From Cognatishimia sp. F0-27 (GTDB taxonomy: Bacteria; Pseudomonadota; Alphaproteobacteria; Rhodobacterales; Rhodobacteraceae): DNA of 64,000 nucleotides. Below the pieces are notes generated by a model. It ran no database searches, was not told where the DNA came from, and saw only the letters and a program-made list of their open reading frames with translations. The translations under genes and the position numbers were made by a program. The stretch is from assembly GCF_020667845.1 (NCBI RefSeq), contig NZ_JAFMPQ010000003.1:124001-188000 (forward strand). The letters are read 5' to 3'. Positions 46,018 through 55,425 of this stretch are shown here, in pieces; positions within the stretch are counted from its first letter, which is position 1, and every line of letters begins with the position of its first letter.

Positions 46018-47004
46018 TCAGCCCAGCGACAGGCTCGCGGCGCTCTCCGGGAGCTCGTCATCGAAGCAGCGCTGATAGAACTCGGCGACGGTCTGGCGCT
46101 CCAGCTCGTCGCATTTGTTGAGGAAGGACACGCGGAAGGCATAGCCCACATCGCGGAAGATCTCCGCGTTCTGCGCCCAGGCGATCACGGTCCGCGGCGA
46201 CATCACGGTGCTGAGCTCGCCATTCATGAAGGCGCGGCGCGAAAAATCGGCGACGGTCACCATCTGGCGGATCGTCTTGCGGCCCTTCTCGTTGTTGTAA
46301 TGCGGGCATTTCGCCAGCACGATCGCGGTTTCCGCGTCGATCGACAGGTAGTTCAGCGTAGCGACCAGAGACCAGCGGTCCATCTGGCCCTGGTTGATCT
46401 GCTGGGTGCCGTGATACAGGCCGGTCGTGTCGCCAAGGCCCACCGTGTTGGCAGTGGCAAAAATCCGGAAATACTTGTGCGGCGTCAGCACCTTGTTCTG
46501 ATCGAGCAGGGTCAACTTGCCGTCGGTTTCCAGCACCCGCTGGATCACGAACATCACATCCGCGCGGCCCGCGTCATATTCGTCGAACACGATGGCGCAG
46601 GGGTTGCGCAGGGCCCAAGGAAGAATGCCTTCCTGGAACTCGGTGACCTGCACGCCATCCTTGAGCTTGATCGCATCCTTGCCGATCAGATCGATGCGGC
46701 TGATATGGCTGTCGAGGTTGACGCGCACCGCCGGCCAGTTGAGCCGTGCGGCCACCTGTTCGATATGGGTCGATTTGCCGGTGCCGTGGTAGCCCTGGAT
46801 CATGACCCGGCGGTTGTTGCGGAACCCCGCCAGAATCGCCAGCGTCGTGTCCGGGTCGAATTTGTAGGTCGAATCGAGCTCGGGCACGCGGTCGGTGCGC
46901 TCGGCAAACCCGTGCACAACCATGTCACTGTCGATTCCAAACACCTCGCGAACCGACATTTCCTCGGTCGGTTTCGCGTTGAGATCGATCGTGCCGTCCG
47001 CCAT
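46018..47004 (-). CDS. cobS: cobaltochelatase subunit CobS (AAA+ ATPase)
   Basis: 328 residues from ATG 47004, preceded by AGAAGGACACAGAGACC. AAA+/MoxR-like ATPase that powers cobalt insertion with CobT. Walker [10 protein letters not shown] (about residues 71-79) and Walker [10 protein letters not shown] are intact; later [19 protein letters not shown] holds sensor residues. The N-terminal [20 protein letters not shown] is typical of CobS. A hairpin terminator follows its stop. Confidence 0.96.
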   Translation of the reverse strand: MADGTIDLNAKPTEEMSVREVFGIDSDMVVHGFAERTDRVPELDSTYKFDPDTTLAILAGFRNNRRVMIQGYHGTGKSTHIEQVAARLNWPAVRVNLDSHISRIDLIGKDAIKLKDGVQVTEFQEGILPWALRNPCAIVFDEYDAGRADVMFVIQRVLETDGKLTLLDQNKVLTPHKYFRIFATANTVGLGDTTGLYHGTQQINQGQMDRWSLVATLNYLSIDAETAIVLAKCPHYNNEKGRKTIRQMVTVADFSRRAFMNGELSTVMSPRTVIAWAQNAEIFRDVGYAFRVSFLNKCDELERQTVAEFYQRCFDDELPESAASLSLG

Positions 47005-47287
47005 GGTCTCTGTGTCCTTCTCATCGGGGCTCGCTTCTGCGCTACGTGCAACATATCGCGGCAAGGAGCAAGGGAAAGCGGGGCATTCGGTTGCATCTCG
47101 CGCCCGCATCGGCGCGGCCCGCGCACTCGGGCGGCACGGCCTGTCCCGACCGGGCGGGGTGCGGCGGGTCCTGCGGGCGCGGCGGCGGCGTCTCTCCCGG
47201 TCGTGTCACGCCAAGGTGTTCGCGCCGCCCTTGTCGGGTGGCGGCTGGACGCGCATCTTGTCTGGTACGATGATCAGGGAGGATCTC

Positions 47288-47755
47288 ATGAACCGACGCA
47301 ATTTCATCGCCACCACCGCCGCGCTGTTCGGGATCGGTGCGCAAGCGCGGGCCGCCGAAGGCAGTTTCGAGGTCACACGCAGCCGCGCCGAGTGGAAAGC
47401 CATGCTCACCGCCCAGGAATTTTCCGTCATGCGCGAAGAGGGCACGGAGCGCGCCTTCACCTCGCCGCTCAACAACGAAAAGCGCGCGGGCACGTTCCTG
47501 TGCAAGGGCTGCGCGTTGCCGCTGTATTCCTCCGAGCACAAGTATGACAGCGGCACCGGCTGGCCGAGTTTCTGGCAGGCGGTTTCACCGGACGCCATCG
47601 GCACCAAGACCGACCGCAAGCTGTTCCTTGCACGCACGGAATGCCATTGCGCGCGCTGCGGCTCCCATCTCGGTCACATCTTTGACGATGGGCCGCAGCC
47701 GACGGGCAAGCGACATTGCATAAACGGCGTGAGCCTCACCTTTGCTCCCGCCTGA
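47288..47755 (+). CDS. msrB: peptide-methionine (R)-S-oxide reductase with export leader
   Basis: 155 residues from ATG 47288, with a perfect GGGAGG upstream. An N-terminal NRRNFIATTAALFGIGAQARA has a twin-arginine-like pair and a hydrophobic core, so the enzyme is probably exported. The MsrB domain shows zinc-binding CKGC and CARC pairs, YDSGTGWPSFWQ, GHIFDDGP and the active-site RHCINGVS Cys. It repairs methionine-R-sulfoxide in periplasmic proteins. Divergent from cobS and unlinked to any other redox gene here. Confidence 0.93.
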   Translation: MNRRNFIATTAALFGIGAQARAAEGSFEVTRSRAEWKAMLTAQEFSVMREEGTERAFTSPLNNEKRAGTFLCKGCALPLYSSEHKYDSGTGWPSFWQAVSPDAIGTKTDRKLFLARTECHCARCGSHLGHIFDDGPQPTGKRHCINGVSLTFAPA

Positions 47756-47865
47756 TCAAGGGCGCGGACCCCGGCGGCGGCGCGCGTCACCCTCTGTCCG
47801 TCTTGGAGGAGGGGGCGCTGGCCGCGCCGCGTTCCGCAATCAGAGGTAGAGCTCGCGGCAAAGGA

Positions 47866-47896
47866 AACGGGCGCCCGGATTGACCGAACGCCCGTT
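47866..47896. terminator. inverted repeat between msrB and a convergent J-domain gene
   Basis: aacgggcg and cgcccgtt, 15 nt apart, in the 255-nt gap between converging genes. A second smaller gcagcg/cgctgc repeat follows near 47930. Likely terminator, but no T-run is attached. Confidence 0.4.
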
Positions 47897-48010
47897 CACG
47901 TGAGCGGTGCCTTTGAAACAGGCGCAGCGCGTGAACGCTGCACCATGGTACGATCATAGGTGACAAAAGTGACATGCGTCCATCCCTAACACCAGATGCA
48001 CGCCAGCGCG

Positions 48011-48634
48011 TCACTTGAAGCTGCGGCTGTCCTTGATCTGATCCCAGGCCCAGACGACCTGTTGCAACTGGTCCTCCTGGCTGCGGTCACCGCCATTCAT
48101 ATCCGGGTGCAAGACCTTGATAAGGGCTTTGTAAGCCTTGCGAATTTCCGCCTTGGTTGCGGTGTCCGCCGCCTCGAGGATCTCCAGCGCGCGCCGTTCG
48201 GTCGGGGGCAGCTTGCGCCCGCCTGCGACCCGCTTGCCCGGATTTCGGGTCGCCTTGTCGCCAAGGACCTGGTGCGGATCCTCGATCCCCAACCGGGCCC
48301 ATGCCTTTGCCTCCGGGTCGCGCCACTCCTTGGTCTTGCGTTCCCACACCTTGTCGGAGCTGGCCTGCGCGTTCATCTCTGCTTCGGTCATGCCGTCAAA
48401 GAAGTTCCACTTTAGATTGTATTCGCGCACATGGTCCTTACAGAACCAAAAGAAATCGTCCAGCACGTCGGGCGCTTTCGGTGCGCGAAATTTCCCCGGT
48501 TCATCGCAGCCATCATGGTCGCAAACGCGCACGGAGGTTTCCTGCTCCCCACTCATGCTCTTGCGGCCGCGCGGATTTTTCTTCTTCGCGGACTTGATGG
48601 ACATATCGAAACCGAAGGGATCTGGTTTGCTCAT
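48011..48634 (-). CDS. protein with C-terminal J domain
   Basis: 207 residues from ATG 48634, preceded by AGAGGTTCGAG. The J domain is at the C-terminus: RRALEILEAADTATKAEIRK, KAYKALIKVLHPDMNGG with HPD near residue 177, then WAWDQIKDSRSFK. The N-terminal half carries Cys/His residues (VRVCDHDGCDEPGKF and WFCKDHVREYN) that may bind zinc. This reversed architecture lacks the Gly/Phe and client-binding regions of DnaJ, so it is probably a specialised DnaK co-chaperone. Divergent from bolA, 75 nt away. Confidence 0.9.
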   Translation of the reverse strand: MSKPDPFGFDMSIKSAKKKNPRGRKSMSGEQETSVRVCDHDGCDEPGKFRAPKAPDVLDDFFWFCKDHVREYNLKWNFFDGMTEAEMNAQASSDKVWERKTKEWRDPEAKAWARLGIEDPHQVLGDKATRNPGKRVAGGRKLPPTERRALEILEAADTATKAEIRKAYKALIKVLHPDMNGGDRSQEDQLQQVVWAWDQIKDSRSFK

Positions 48635-48709
48635 CTCGAACCTCTTTTCGACTCGGAGGCCAGAGTTTAGACTAGCTTTCAAAGCAATGTGAGGGGGCAG
48701 TCGGGAAAA

Positions 48710-48967
48710 ATGTCAAAGTCCGACCAAATAGAAGACCGGTTGCGCGCGGCGTTTGATCCCAGCGAACTGACCGTTCGGGACGATAGCGAACGTCATCGGG
48801 GCCATTCCGGTTACCAGGAGGGCGGCGAGAGCCATTATCACGTGATTATCCGCTCAAAGGCGTTCGAAGGCCAGTCGCGCATATCCCGCCACCGGGCCGT
48901 GCATGCGGCCCTCGGGCAGGAGCTTGTGGCTTCGATTCACGCGCTGTCGCTCGATCTCGCTCCCTGA
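48710..48967 (+). CDS. bolA: BolA family protein
   Basis: 85 residues from ATG 48710. The BolA fold is visible: DQIEDRLRAAFDPSELTVRDD, SHYHVIIRSKAFEGQSRISR with the conserved His, and HRAVHAALGQELVASIHALSL. BolA proteins act with monothiol glutaredoxins in Fe-S cluster handling and affect cell shape; some bind DNA. In alphaproteobacteria a bolA gene beside a J-domain gene is a familiar arrangement. No glutaredoxin gene is present in the window. Confidence 0.93.
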   Translation: MSKSDQIEDRLRAAFDPSELTVRDDSERHRGHSGYQEGGESHYHVIIRSKAFEGQSRISRHRAVHAALGQELVASIHALSLDLAP

Positions 48968-49477
48968 TTGCGCGAATCGATTCGGACAGGCCGAATCGCT
49001 TTGCCGCGCTCAAACAGACCTTTCGCGCTCGTTTGCTCTGCGCCCTTGGGGTGACAGGCCTCACAGTGTATTCATCTTTGGGTTGTTTAGGGGGTGTGCA
49101 GGCAACCTGTGCAAGCGGACCGGTCCTGTTTTGAACGCGCGCCAATGCCGCCCGGGATTTTGCCATTTGGTCAAAAGGTTAAGCGCTGAGCCGTCCTGTG
49201 CCGGTCAAATGAAAAAGGGCGGGCCTTTCGGCGCCGCCCTGATCGATGGAAACAAACGGAATAAAACCCCCTGTCTCAAGCAGTGTCTTTTCAATCGCTT
49301 TCCAGCGCCCCGATTAATCCGTGGGACTGTCGCCCAATTCAGTGGCGATGAAACTACCGTAGCGTAATTCCGCCAAAATTTGGAGTCCGGAATTCCGGAC
49401 CGACGCATAAACACGGCCGGACAGGCCACTTTGACAGCTGTCAGGAGGGGATGGCCGCGACGGGCGCGGCCGTCCGA
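48968..49477. other. 510-nt region with two perfect palindromes and a terminator
   Basis: No supported CDS. It holds GTCCGGAATTCCGGAC (49385-49400, perfect 16-bp palindrome), TGACAGCTGTCA (49432-49443, perfect 12-bp palindrome) and the terminator at 49212-49240. A small RNA or a leader between them is possible but not demonstrated. Confidence 0.5.
49212..49240 (-). terminator. rho-independent terminator about 240 nt downstream of gatB
   Basis: On the minus strand AGGGCGG, a GC-containing loop and CCGCCCT are followed by TTTTT. It ends whatever is transcribed leftwards past gatB; it may equally end a separate short transcript starting between 49240 and 49477. Confidence 0.75.
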
Positions 49478-50992
49478 TCACAGACCGAGTTTCTGTGCCA
49501 CCAGCGCGTTGACCGCCTTCGGGTTCGCCTTGCCGCCGGTCGCTTTCATCACCTGTCCCACAAACCAACCGGCCAGTTTCGGGTTCTGCTTGGCCTTTTC
49601 CACTTGTGCGGGGTTCGCGGCGATGATCTCGTCAACCGCGGCCTCGATTGCGCCGGTGTCGGTCACCTGTTTCATGCCGCGCGCCTCGACGATCTCTTCC
49701 GGGTCGCCGCCTTCGGTATAGACGATCTCGAAGAGATCCTTGGCGATCTTTCCGGAGATGGCGTCGGACTTGATCAGCTTGATGATCCCGGCCAGTTGCC
49801 CCGGCGTCATCGGGCTTTCGGTTATGTCGCGATCGTCCTTCTTGAGACGTCCGAACAATTCGTTGATGACCCAGTTCGCGGCGAGCTTGCCGTCACCGCT
49901 CGCATCGGCCACCTGTTCGAAATAGGCCGCGTTGACCACTTCGGATGTCAGCACGCCGGCGTCATATTCCGACAACCCGTAATCGCCGACAAAGCGCGCC
50001 TTCTTCTCGTCGGGCAGTTCCGGCAGGGACGCGGCGATCTCGTCGACCCAGCCCTGTTCGATCTCGAGCGGCAGCAGGTCGGGGCAGGGGAAATAGCGGT
50101 AATCATGCGCCTCTTCCTTGGAGCGCATCGACCGGGTCTCGCCCTTGTCGGGATCGTAAAGACGGGTTTCCTGATCCACGCTGCCACCGGCTTCGACGAT
50201 CGCGATCTGGCGGCGCGCCTCGTATTCGATGGCCTGCTGGATGAACCGCATGGAGTTCATGTTCTTGATCTCGCAGCGCGTGCCCAGATGGCTGAAATCC
50301 TGCGTTTCCTGATACTTTTCATACGCGCCGGGACGGCAGATCGAGACGTTCACATCCGCGCGCAGGTTGCCATTCTGCATGTTCCCGTCGCAGGTGCCGA
50401 GATAGCGCAGGATCTGGCGCATCTTGGCGACATATGCCGCGGCCTCTTCGGGTCCGCGAATGTCGGGGCGGGAGACGATTTCCATCAGCGCCACGCCGGT
50501 GCGGTTGAGGTCGACAAAGGACATGTTCGGGTCCATGTCGTGAATCGATTTGCCCGCGTCCTGCTCCACGTGGATGCGCTCGATGCGCACCTTGCGCGCG
50601 ATACCCGGCTCCATGTCCACAAGCACTTCACCCTCGCCCACCAGCGGGTGGTAGAGCTGGCTGATCTGGTAGCCCTGCGGCAGGTCCGGATAGAAGTAGT
50701 TCTTGCGGTCGAAGGCCGAGCGCAGGTTGATCTGCGCCTTCAGGCCAAGCCCGGTGCGCACCGCCTGCGCGATGCAGAATTCGTTGACCACGGGCAGCAT
50801 GCCCGGCATGGCTGCGTCCACGAAGCTCACATTGGAATTGGGCTCTGCGCCAAAGCGGGTCGACGCGCCGGAAAACAGCTTGGCCTCGGAGGCCACCTGC
50901 GCGTGGATTTCCATCCCGATGACAAGCTCCCAGTCGTGCTTGGCGCCGGCAATGATCTTGGGCTTGGGCGTCTCGTAAGTCAGGTCAAGCAT
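49478..50992 (-). CDS. gatB: Asp/Glu-tRNA(Asn/Gln) amidotransferase subunit B
   Basis: 504 residues from ATG 50992. It binds mischarged tRNA and contains the kinase/transamidation site. Family motifs: [19 protein letters not shown] at the start, [30 protein letters not shown] [13 protein letters not shown], and [13 protein letters not shown]; the C-terminal YqeY-like tail domain contains [19 protein letters not shown]. gatC and gatA are about 12 kb away on the opposite strand, so the complex is encoded at two loci, which is common in the group. Confidence 0.97.
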   Translation of the reverse strand: MLDLTYETPKPKIIAGAKHDWELVIGMEIHAQVASEAKLFSGASTRFGAEPNSNVSFVDAAMPGMLPVVNEFCIAQAVRTGLGLKAQINLRSAFDRKNYFYPDLPQGYQISQLYHPLVGEGEVLVDMEPGIARKVRIERIHVEQDAGKSIHDMDPNMSFVDLNRTGVALMEIVSRPDIRGPEEAAAYVAKMRQILRYLGTCDGNMQNGNLRADVNVSICRPGAYEKYQETQDFSHLGTRCEIKNMNSMRFIQQAIEYEARRQIAIVEAGGSVDQETRLYDPDKGETRSMRSKEEAHDYRYFPCPDLLPLEIEQGWVDEIAASLPELPDEKKARFVGDYGLSEYDAGVLTSEVVNAAYFEQVADASGDGKLAANWVINELFGRLKKDDRDITESPMTPGQLAGIIKLIKSDAISGKIAKDLFEIVYTEGGDPEEIVEARGMKQVTDTGAIEAAVDEIIAANPAQVEKAKQNPKLAGWFVGQVMKATGGKANPKAVNALVAQKLGL

Positions 50993-51295
50993 GGGTCGTG
51001 TGCCTCATCCGTCGCATGGTCCGCGGCGGTCTACGCGACGCGCGCCCGCAGGGCAATAGGCAGCGGCGGTTGCGACACGGCCGGGCCGGGGTTTGCCGCG
51101 CGCTGCGCGCTGCTTGTGCGATCTGGCCGCGGCGGGCGGGTGCCACAGGGCGACAGGTGGCCGGGCCGGGGAGCGGTGCAGGGAATGCCACGCATCCGGA
51201 AGCCGGGCCGGAAGGAGAAGAAACCGGGCGATTGCCGGAGCGGCGCGCGCCCGGGTGGATTGGCGCCGAGACCGCCCGCCGCGATCTGTCTGGCG
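50993..51295. other. 303-nt gap, nothing supported
   Basis: Very GC-rich sequence between the stop of a minus-strand hypothetical gene and the start of gatB. It should contain the gatB promoter, but no convincing -35/-10 pair, repeat or ORF could be seen. Confidence 0.4.
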
Positions 51296-52792
51296 TCACG
51301 CCACCTGCAAGCCCGTTTCTCCGACGACGAGATACCCGCTCCGTCCCATCTGGGCCTCGAACTGGTCCGCCAGCGTGGACAGGGCCCGCGCCTTGCCACA
51401 CGACACCAGCTCCTCCGGGAGCATGCGCCCGGAGGTCGGCTGTCCGGGCAGGGCGGTCTCGGCCCAGACCAGCGGGTGAATCTCGCGCAGGTGATTCTGT
51501 GCGATCCAGCCGAAATTGTCGCCGACCGACTTTTCGCGCGCGTCCACGATCCGCGCTGGCGGCAGGACCAGACCGGTCAGAGCCGCGAGCACGTTGACCA
51601 TGTGCTGGTCGCCATGACGGTCGAGAATGTCATGCAGTCCGGCGGCGAAGAGATCGACGTCGAGGCGCCTTTGTGCGCCGGAGCGTGTTTGCATCGCCCC
51701 GATCCAGATCCACGCATAGGCGCCAAGACCCCAGAGATCGCCCGTGCGCGCGGCGGTGCGGCGGGCATTGAGATCGAGCGCCTCCCACGACCCGAACCGG
51801 TGCGGGTGCAGGTCGCGTCCCAGCGCCATCATGTGACCGGGATTGCCGGGATCGAGGTCGATCAGATCTTCGTAATCATCGGCGACGCGCGCGCCGGGCA
51901 TCGGATCGGCCTCCAGCACCGCGCATCGGATCGCGGCCCAGAGCGGGGAATCGCATTCGAACGGGTCGAACTGGTCCACGAGCCGGGCCGCTTTGGACAT
52001 GTTCCGATCATGCCATGTGCGGCGCATGGTTGCGAGCGCGCTCAACGCGGCATTGCCCCGCCAGAGCTGTGCGACGTCCACATGCGTCAGCGCCAGCACC
52101 GCGGCGAGCCCGGGCGATTCCGGAAATTCGGCGCGGGTCTGTTCAAGATCGGCCACCGCATCATGCACCGTCTTGGGCGCGTTGCGCGCGATACCCTCGC
52201 GGGCGGCGTTCAACACGTCGAGCCGCGCGCCTTCCGCCAGAAGGGCCGCCGCCGAGACAAGCCCCGGCGTCAGAACGCGCCGCCTGTCGAGATCGAGCAG
52301 CCTGTCGGACAGCCGGTCCCACCGGTCCTGACGGGCCAGGTGCTGGCCCTGCTCCCGCAGCTCTTCGCGCGCAAGATGTTCCTCGCCGGGGATCACGAAG
52401 GGGATGTCGACGCGCGGAGCCGCCATCGGCGAGACCGGCTTGACGGGACGGGAAACGCGCCGGGTGCCGGGCCGCCGCACGGGGCGCTTCGGCACGGGTG
52501 CGGCTGCCTCGGCCTGCTCGCTCGGCAGGGGCGGGGCGTCGGCGCTCGCCTCGTCATGTCCGGCGACGGCCGGCGGCGTCGGGCGCGCGCCCTGTGGGGC
52601 GGGGGCGGCCGGTTGCGTCGCGGCGGTGCGAACCGGCGCGACGGGTGCGACCGTGTCGGTCGCGGTGGGGGCGGGACCGTCGACAACGCGCGCGACCACG
52701 GCAGCAGCCGCCTCGGCCATCGGTTCGGCAGCATCCCTCACACGCCGAAGCGCGCTGGGGACGGAAAGGAATCGCAAAGTCTTGGATCGCAT
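51296..52792 (-). CDS. hypothetical protein with disordered N-terminus and helical C-terminus
   Basis: 498 residues from ATG 52792, chosen over ATG 52819 because GAG lies upstream and the sequence turns basic (MRSKTLRFLSVPSALRRVRD). Residues 30-125 are Ala/Pro-rich and disordered. From about residue 130 the protein is helical with TPR-like alternation (REELREQGQHLARQDRWDRL, SAAALLAEGARLDVLNAARE) and a later conserved-looking region DDYEDLIDLDPGNPGHMMALG and GDLWGLGAYAWIWIGAMQ. No signal peptide. I recall no function; it looks like a conserved Rhodobacterales protein. Divergent from a lytic transglycosylase gene. Confidence 0.75.
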   Translation of the reverse strand: MRSKTLRFLSVPSALRRVRDAAEPMAEAAAAVVARVVDGPAPTATDTVAPVAPVRTAATQPAAPAPQGARPTPPAVAGHDEASADAPPLPSEQAEAAAPVPKRPVRRPGTRRVSRPVKPVSPMAAPRVDIPFVIPGEEHLAREELREQGQHLARQDRWDRLSDRLLDLDRRRVLTPGLVSAAALLAEGARLDVLNAAREGIARNAPKTVHDAVADLEQTRAEFPESPGLAAVLALTHVDVAQLWRGNAALSALATMRRTWHDRNMSKAARLVDQFDPFECDSPLWAAIRCAVLEADPMPGARVADDYEDLIDLDPGNPGHMMALGRDLHPHRFGSWEALDLNARRTAARTGDLWGLGAYAWIWIGAMQTRSGAQRRLDVDLFAAGLHDILDRHGDQHMVNVLAALTGLVLPPARIVDAREKSVGDNFGWIAQNHLREIHPLVWAETALPGQPTSGRMLPEELVSCGKARALSTLADQFEAQMGRSGYLVVGETGLQVA

Positions 52793-53065
52793 TTCGGGCA
52801 GCTCATTCTTGCAGATCATGGACCAAGGAATGCCCGCGCTTCTTGACCAAAACGGGGCAGGATGGCGGAGCTTCGCGGGCCAAGGGTTAATATCCGCGAA
52901 ATCCCGCCCATGATTGTTTGGGCCTCGCGGGGTAATGCTGCGCTGGCACGCGGGATTGTCGCCCGCCTGTGCATGGCAAGGTTTCGCCGATGCCGCCTGT
53001 GCGGGGTGGGAGGGTCTTTTGGTCACGCTTGCCAGCCCGCGGCGATGCAGGCAGAGTCCCGCGCC

Positions 53066-53917
53066 ATGATCCGAACCATTTTCCTGATTGCTGCGCTGTC
53101 CATCCCGGTGGTCGCTCAAGCCAATCCAGCCACGCCCTTGCCGACCGGTGCGCGCGTGGACACAGCTGCCCATTCGACCCAGGCGGTCACGGAATCGCCG
53201 CGTCCCAAGGCGCGGCGGGTTGTCGTGCTGCCAGACGCGCGCTGGGGCAACCGCGGCGCGCGCCGCAACTGGACGCGGGCGGCCGTGCAGGCGCTGCGCA
53301 GCCATGCCGATGTCCTACCATCCATCGTCCCGCGCGACATCGCCACGTGGTGCCCGGCCTATCCCAGCGCGGGGCCCGCGCAGCGCGAAGCGTTCTGGGT
53401 CGGGCTGATCTCGTCGCTGGCCAAGCATGAAAGCACCTTCCGTCCCACCGCTGTTGGTGGCGGCGGCCGTTGGTTCGGGCTGGTGCAGATCGCGCCCGCC
53501 ACCGCGCGGGGCTATGGTTGCCGCGCGCGCAGCGGCGAGGCGCTCAAGGATCCAGAGGCCAACCTGTCCTGCGCGCTGCGCATCATGTCGCGCACCGTCG
53601 CGCGCGATCGTGTGGTGAGCAAGAGCATGCGCGGTGTCGCCGCCGACTGGGGACCGTTCCATTCCTCGCGCAAGCGCGAAGACATGCGCCGCTGGGTCAG
53701 CAATCAAAGCTATTGTGCCGGCCTGTCGCGCTCGCTGCGCCCGGTGCTGCGGCCGGTCTCGCTTGTCGATGCGCCCGCGCCGGATACCGGTTTGCGCGAT
53801 CTGGTGCCCGGCATCGGCGATGCCTCGGGTCAAGCGGCGCAAGCGCAGGCAAAGATCGTCGCGCCGCAGGACAGGCTGTCGCCGGAACCGGTCGCGCTCT
53901 CCGATCCGGACAGCTGA
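53066..53917 (+). CDS. lytic transglycosylase-like (SLT domain) secreted protein
   Basis: 283 residues from ATG 53066 (ATG 53045 possible). Signal peptide IRTIFLIAALSIPVVAQA is clear. The SLT domain shows LISSLAKHESTFRPTAVGGG with the catalytic Glu near residue 121, RWFGLVQIAPATARGYGC and DPEANLSCALRIMSRTVARD. Three cysteines in the domain suggest a disulfide. The C-terminal 60 residues are a linker-like tail. It cleaves peptidoglycan glycan strands with 1,6-anhydro product formation. No secretion-system genes adjoin it. Confidence 0.87.
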   Translation: MIRTIFLIAALSIPVVAQANPATPLPTGARVDTAAHSTQAVTESPRPKARRVVVLPDARWGNRGARRNWTRAAVQALRSHADVLPSIVPRDIATWCPAYPSAGPAQREAFWVGLISSLAKHESTFRPTAVGGGGRWFGLVQIAPATARGYGCRARSGEALKDPEANLSCALRIMSRTVARDRVVSKSMRGVAADWGPFHSSRKREDMRRWVSNQSYCAGLSRSLRPVLRPVSLVDAPAPDTGLRDLVPGIGDASGQAAQAQAKIVAPQDRLSPEPVALSDPDS

Positions 53918-53929
53918 TCCCGGACGGGA

Positions 53930-54802
53930 TCAGGCCCGACCGGGCCGCAGCGACGAGTCGATCAACGAAACGGTGGCGGCATGCGTCGCACCGCCAAGCG
54001 CCAGCGTCGCCCGCCGCAACATCGCGATCCCGTCCTCGGACCGGTCCGGCAGGGCCGCCGCCGAAATCGGCTCGCCCACGGTGATCTCGAAAGGCTGGCG
54101 CGCCTTGTTCAGGGTCTCGTGGAACAGCGTGATGTCCCGCAGGGTCGGATGGATGAGGTCGAAAATATAGAACAGCGCGGAATTGCGCGCGCGGATGTTG
54201 ACCGGAACCACCGGCAGATCGAACTTGCGCGCGATCATCGCCGCAGACGCCATCCAGGGCCGCTCATGCAACCGCAGCCCGCGCCGCTTGGCCAGCCGTC
54301 CGGACGGGAAAATCACCCCAAGCCGCCCCGCCGCCACCGCGCGCCGGGTATAGAGCATCGTCTCGCGGGTCTTGGCATGGCTGCGCCTGTCTTCGCGCCA
54401 TTCCACCGGCGCAATCATGTCCGTCATCTGCGGCATCACCCGCAAGATATCATGGTTCGCGAAGAAATACGCATCCTGCCGGACACGGCTCAACACATGG
54501 TTCAGAACGATCCCGTCGGCGATCCCGGTGGGATGGTTGGCGACCACAAGCGCGGGCCCGTGGCGCGGCACGTGATCGAGCCCGCTCACCGTCAGCTCCC
54601 GGGCCAGCAGCCGACCGAGCCGATCCATCAAGGCGGCCGAGGGCAGCGCGGAGAGCGCCTCCCCAAGCCGCAGCGTGTCGTCATAGCGCAACATGCGGTG
54701 AAGCCCGGTGCGCAGCATGCCGGTTCCGACCCTGTCGGCAAACAGCCAGGGAGCCCGGTCGGCAATCAACGGATCGATACGGGAGCGGATGGAGTCTGTC
54801 AT
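53930..54802 (-). CDS. PlsC-type 1-acyl-glycerol acyltransferase-like protein
   Basis: 290 residues. Acyltransferase motif I is NHPTGIADGIVL near residue 89, with the His-x4-Asp dyad; FPSGRLAKRRGLRL is motif III with Ser replacing the usual Glu of FPEG; VVPVNIRARNSALFYIF is motif IV. Related proteins (OlsA/ornithine lipid or hemolysin-like acyltransferases) transfer acyl chains from ACP or CoA. The replaced residue leaves the acceptor open. It has no signal peptide and is probably membrane-associated. Confidence 0.85.
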   Translation of the reverse strand: MTDSIRSRIDPLIADRAPWLFADRVGTGMLRTGLHRMLRYDDTLRLGEALSALPSAALMDRLGRLLARELTVSGLDHVPRHGPALVVANHPTGIADGIVLNHVLSRVRQDAYFFANHDILRVMPQMTDMIAPVEWREDRRSHAKTRETMLYTRRAVAAGRLGVIFPSGRLAKRRGLRLHERPWMASAAMIARKFDLPVVPVNIRARNSALFYIFDLIHPTLRDITLFHETLNKARQPFEITVGEPISAAALPDRSEDGIAMLRRATLALGGATHAATVSLIDSSLRPGRA

Positions 54803-54994
54803 GCAGCGGCCTTTCGCATCTCAATCTGACAAACGCGTGACAAGAAACATACGATCATAAAACGCCGGCCGATGCGTATGGGTTCAGGCAAACCTGTGTT
54901 TTTTGGGCTTCTGTTCGCCGAAATGCCGCACCGGCACCGGCTCAAAGCTGCCGATCCGGGCGGGGCGCAGCACGCCGCGCGGGCAGGGCGCGCG

Positions 54995-55420
54995 CTAGAG
55001 GAGGCTGAACGGGTGGTGCTGCACGCTGTAGCCGGCGTCCCGCAAGGCGCTTTCAAGGATCTCGGACCGCGGCAGGCAAGCCTGCGGGATCGTCATGCGC
55101 TTGCCCGAATCGAGCGTGACGCGCGCACGCATCGTCATGTCGAACCGCCGTTCGAGCCGCACATGCGCGATCCGCCCGGCGGCCACATCGACCTCCTGTC
55201 GCCCCGATCCCCAGCGCAGCAGGCCCGGCGTGATCTCGATCCAATCCCGGCGGTCGGTCGCAAAATCCAGCGTCGCCGGAACCGTGAACAGTCCCAGCAG
55301 CGCGAGGATCCACGGGGCCGCGTCCAGCCCGAGCCACAGCACCGCCAGCCCCACCCAGTAAAGCGCGATGACAAGCGCCACCCGGGGCCTGCGGCCCTGT
55401 CGCTCGAAGCGGAACGCCAT
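54995..55420 (-). CDS. small membrane protein with PH-like domain, downstream of pepN
   Basis: 141 residues from ATG 55420. Two adjacent hydrophobic helices (VALVIALYWVGLAVLWLGL and WILALLGLFTVPATL) are followed by a beta-rich part (WIEITPGLLRWGSGRQEVDV, IAHVRLERRFDMTMRARVTL) that resembles the YdbT/PH-like fold. Not recognised further. It starts 5 nt after the pepN stop, so it is translated from the same message. The 192-nt gap downstream holds nothing visible. Confidence 0.75.
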   Translation of the reverse strand: MAFRFERQGRRPRVALVIALYWVGLAVLWLGLDAAPWILALLGLFTVPATLDFATDRRDWIEITPGLLRWGSGRQEVDVAAGRIAHVRLERRFDMTMRARVTLDSGKRMTIPQACLPRSEILESALRDAGYSVQHHPFSLL

Positions 55421-55425
55421 GGCGG

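Noticed and set aside
49451..52846. 1131-codon plus-strand open frame
   Set aside because: Antisense to gatB and the hypothetical gene at 51296-52792; no recognisable domain.
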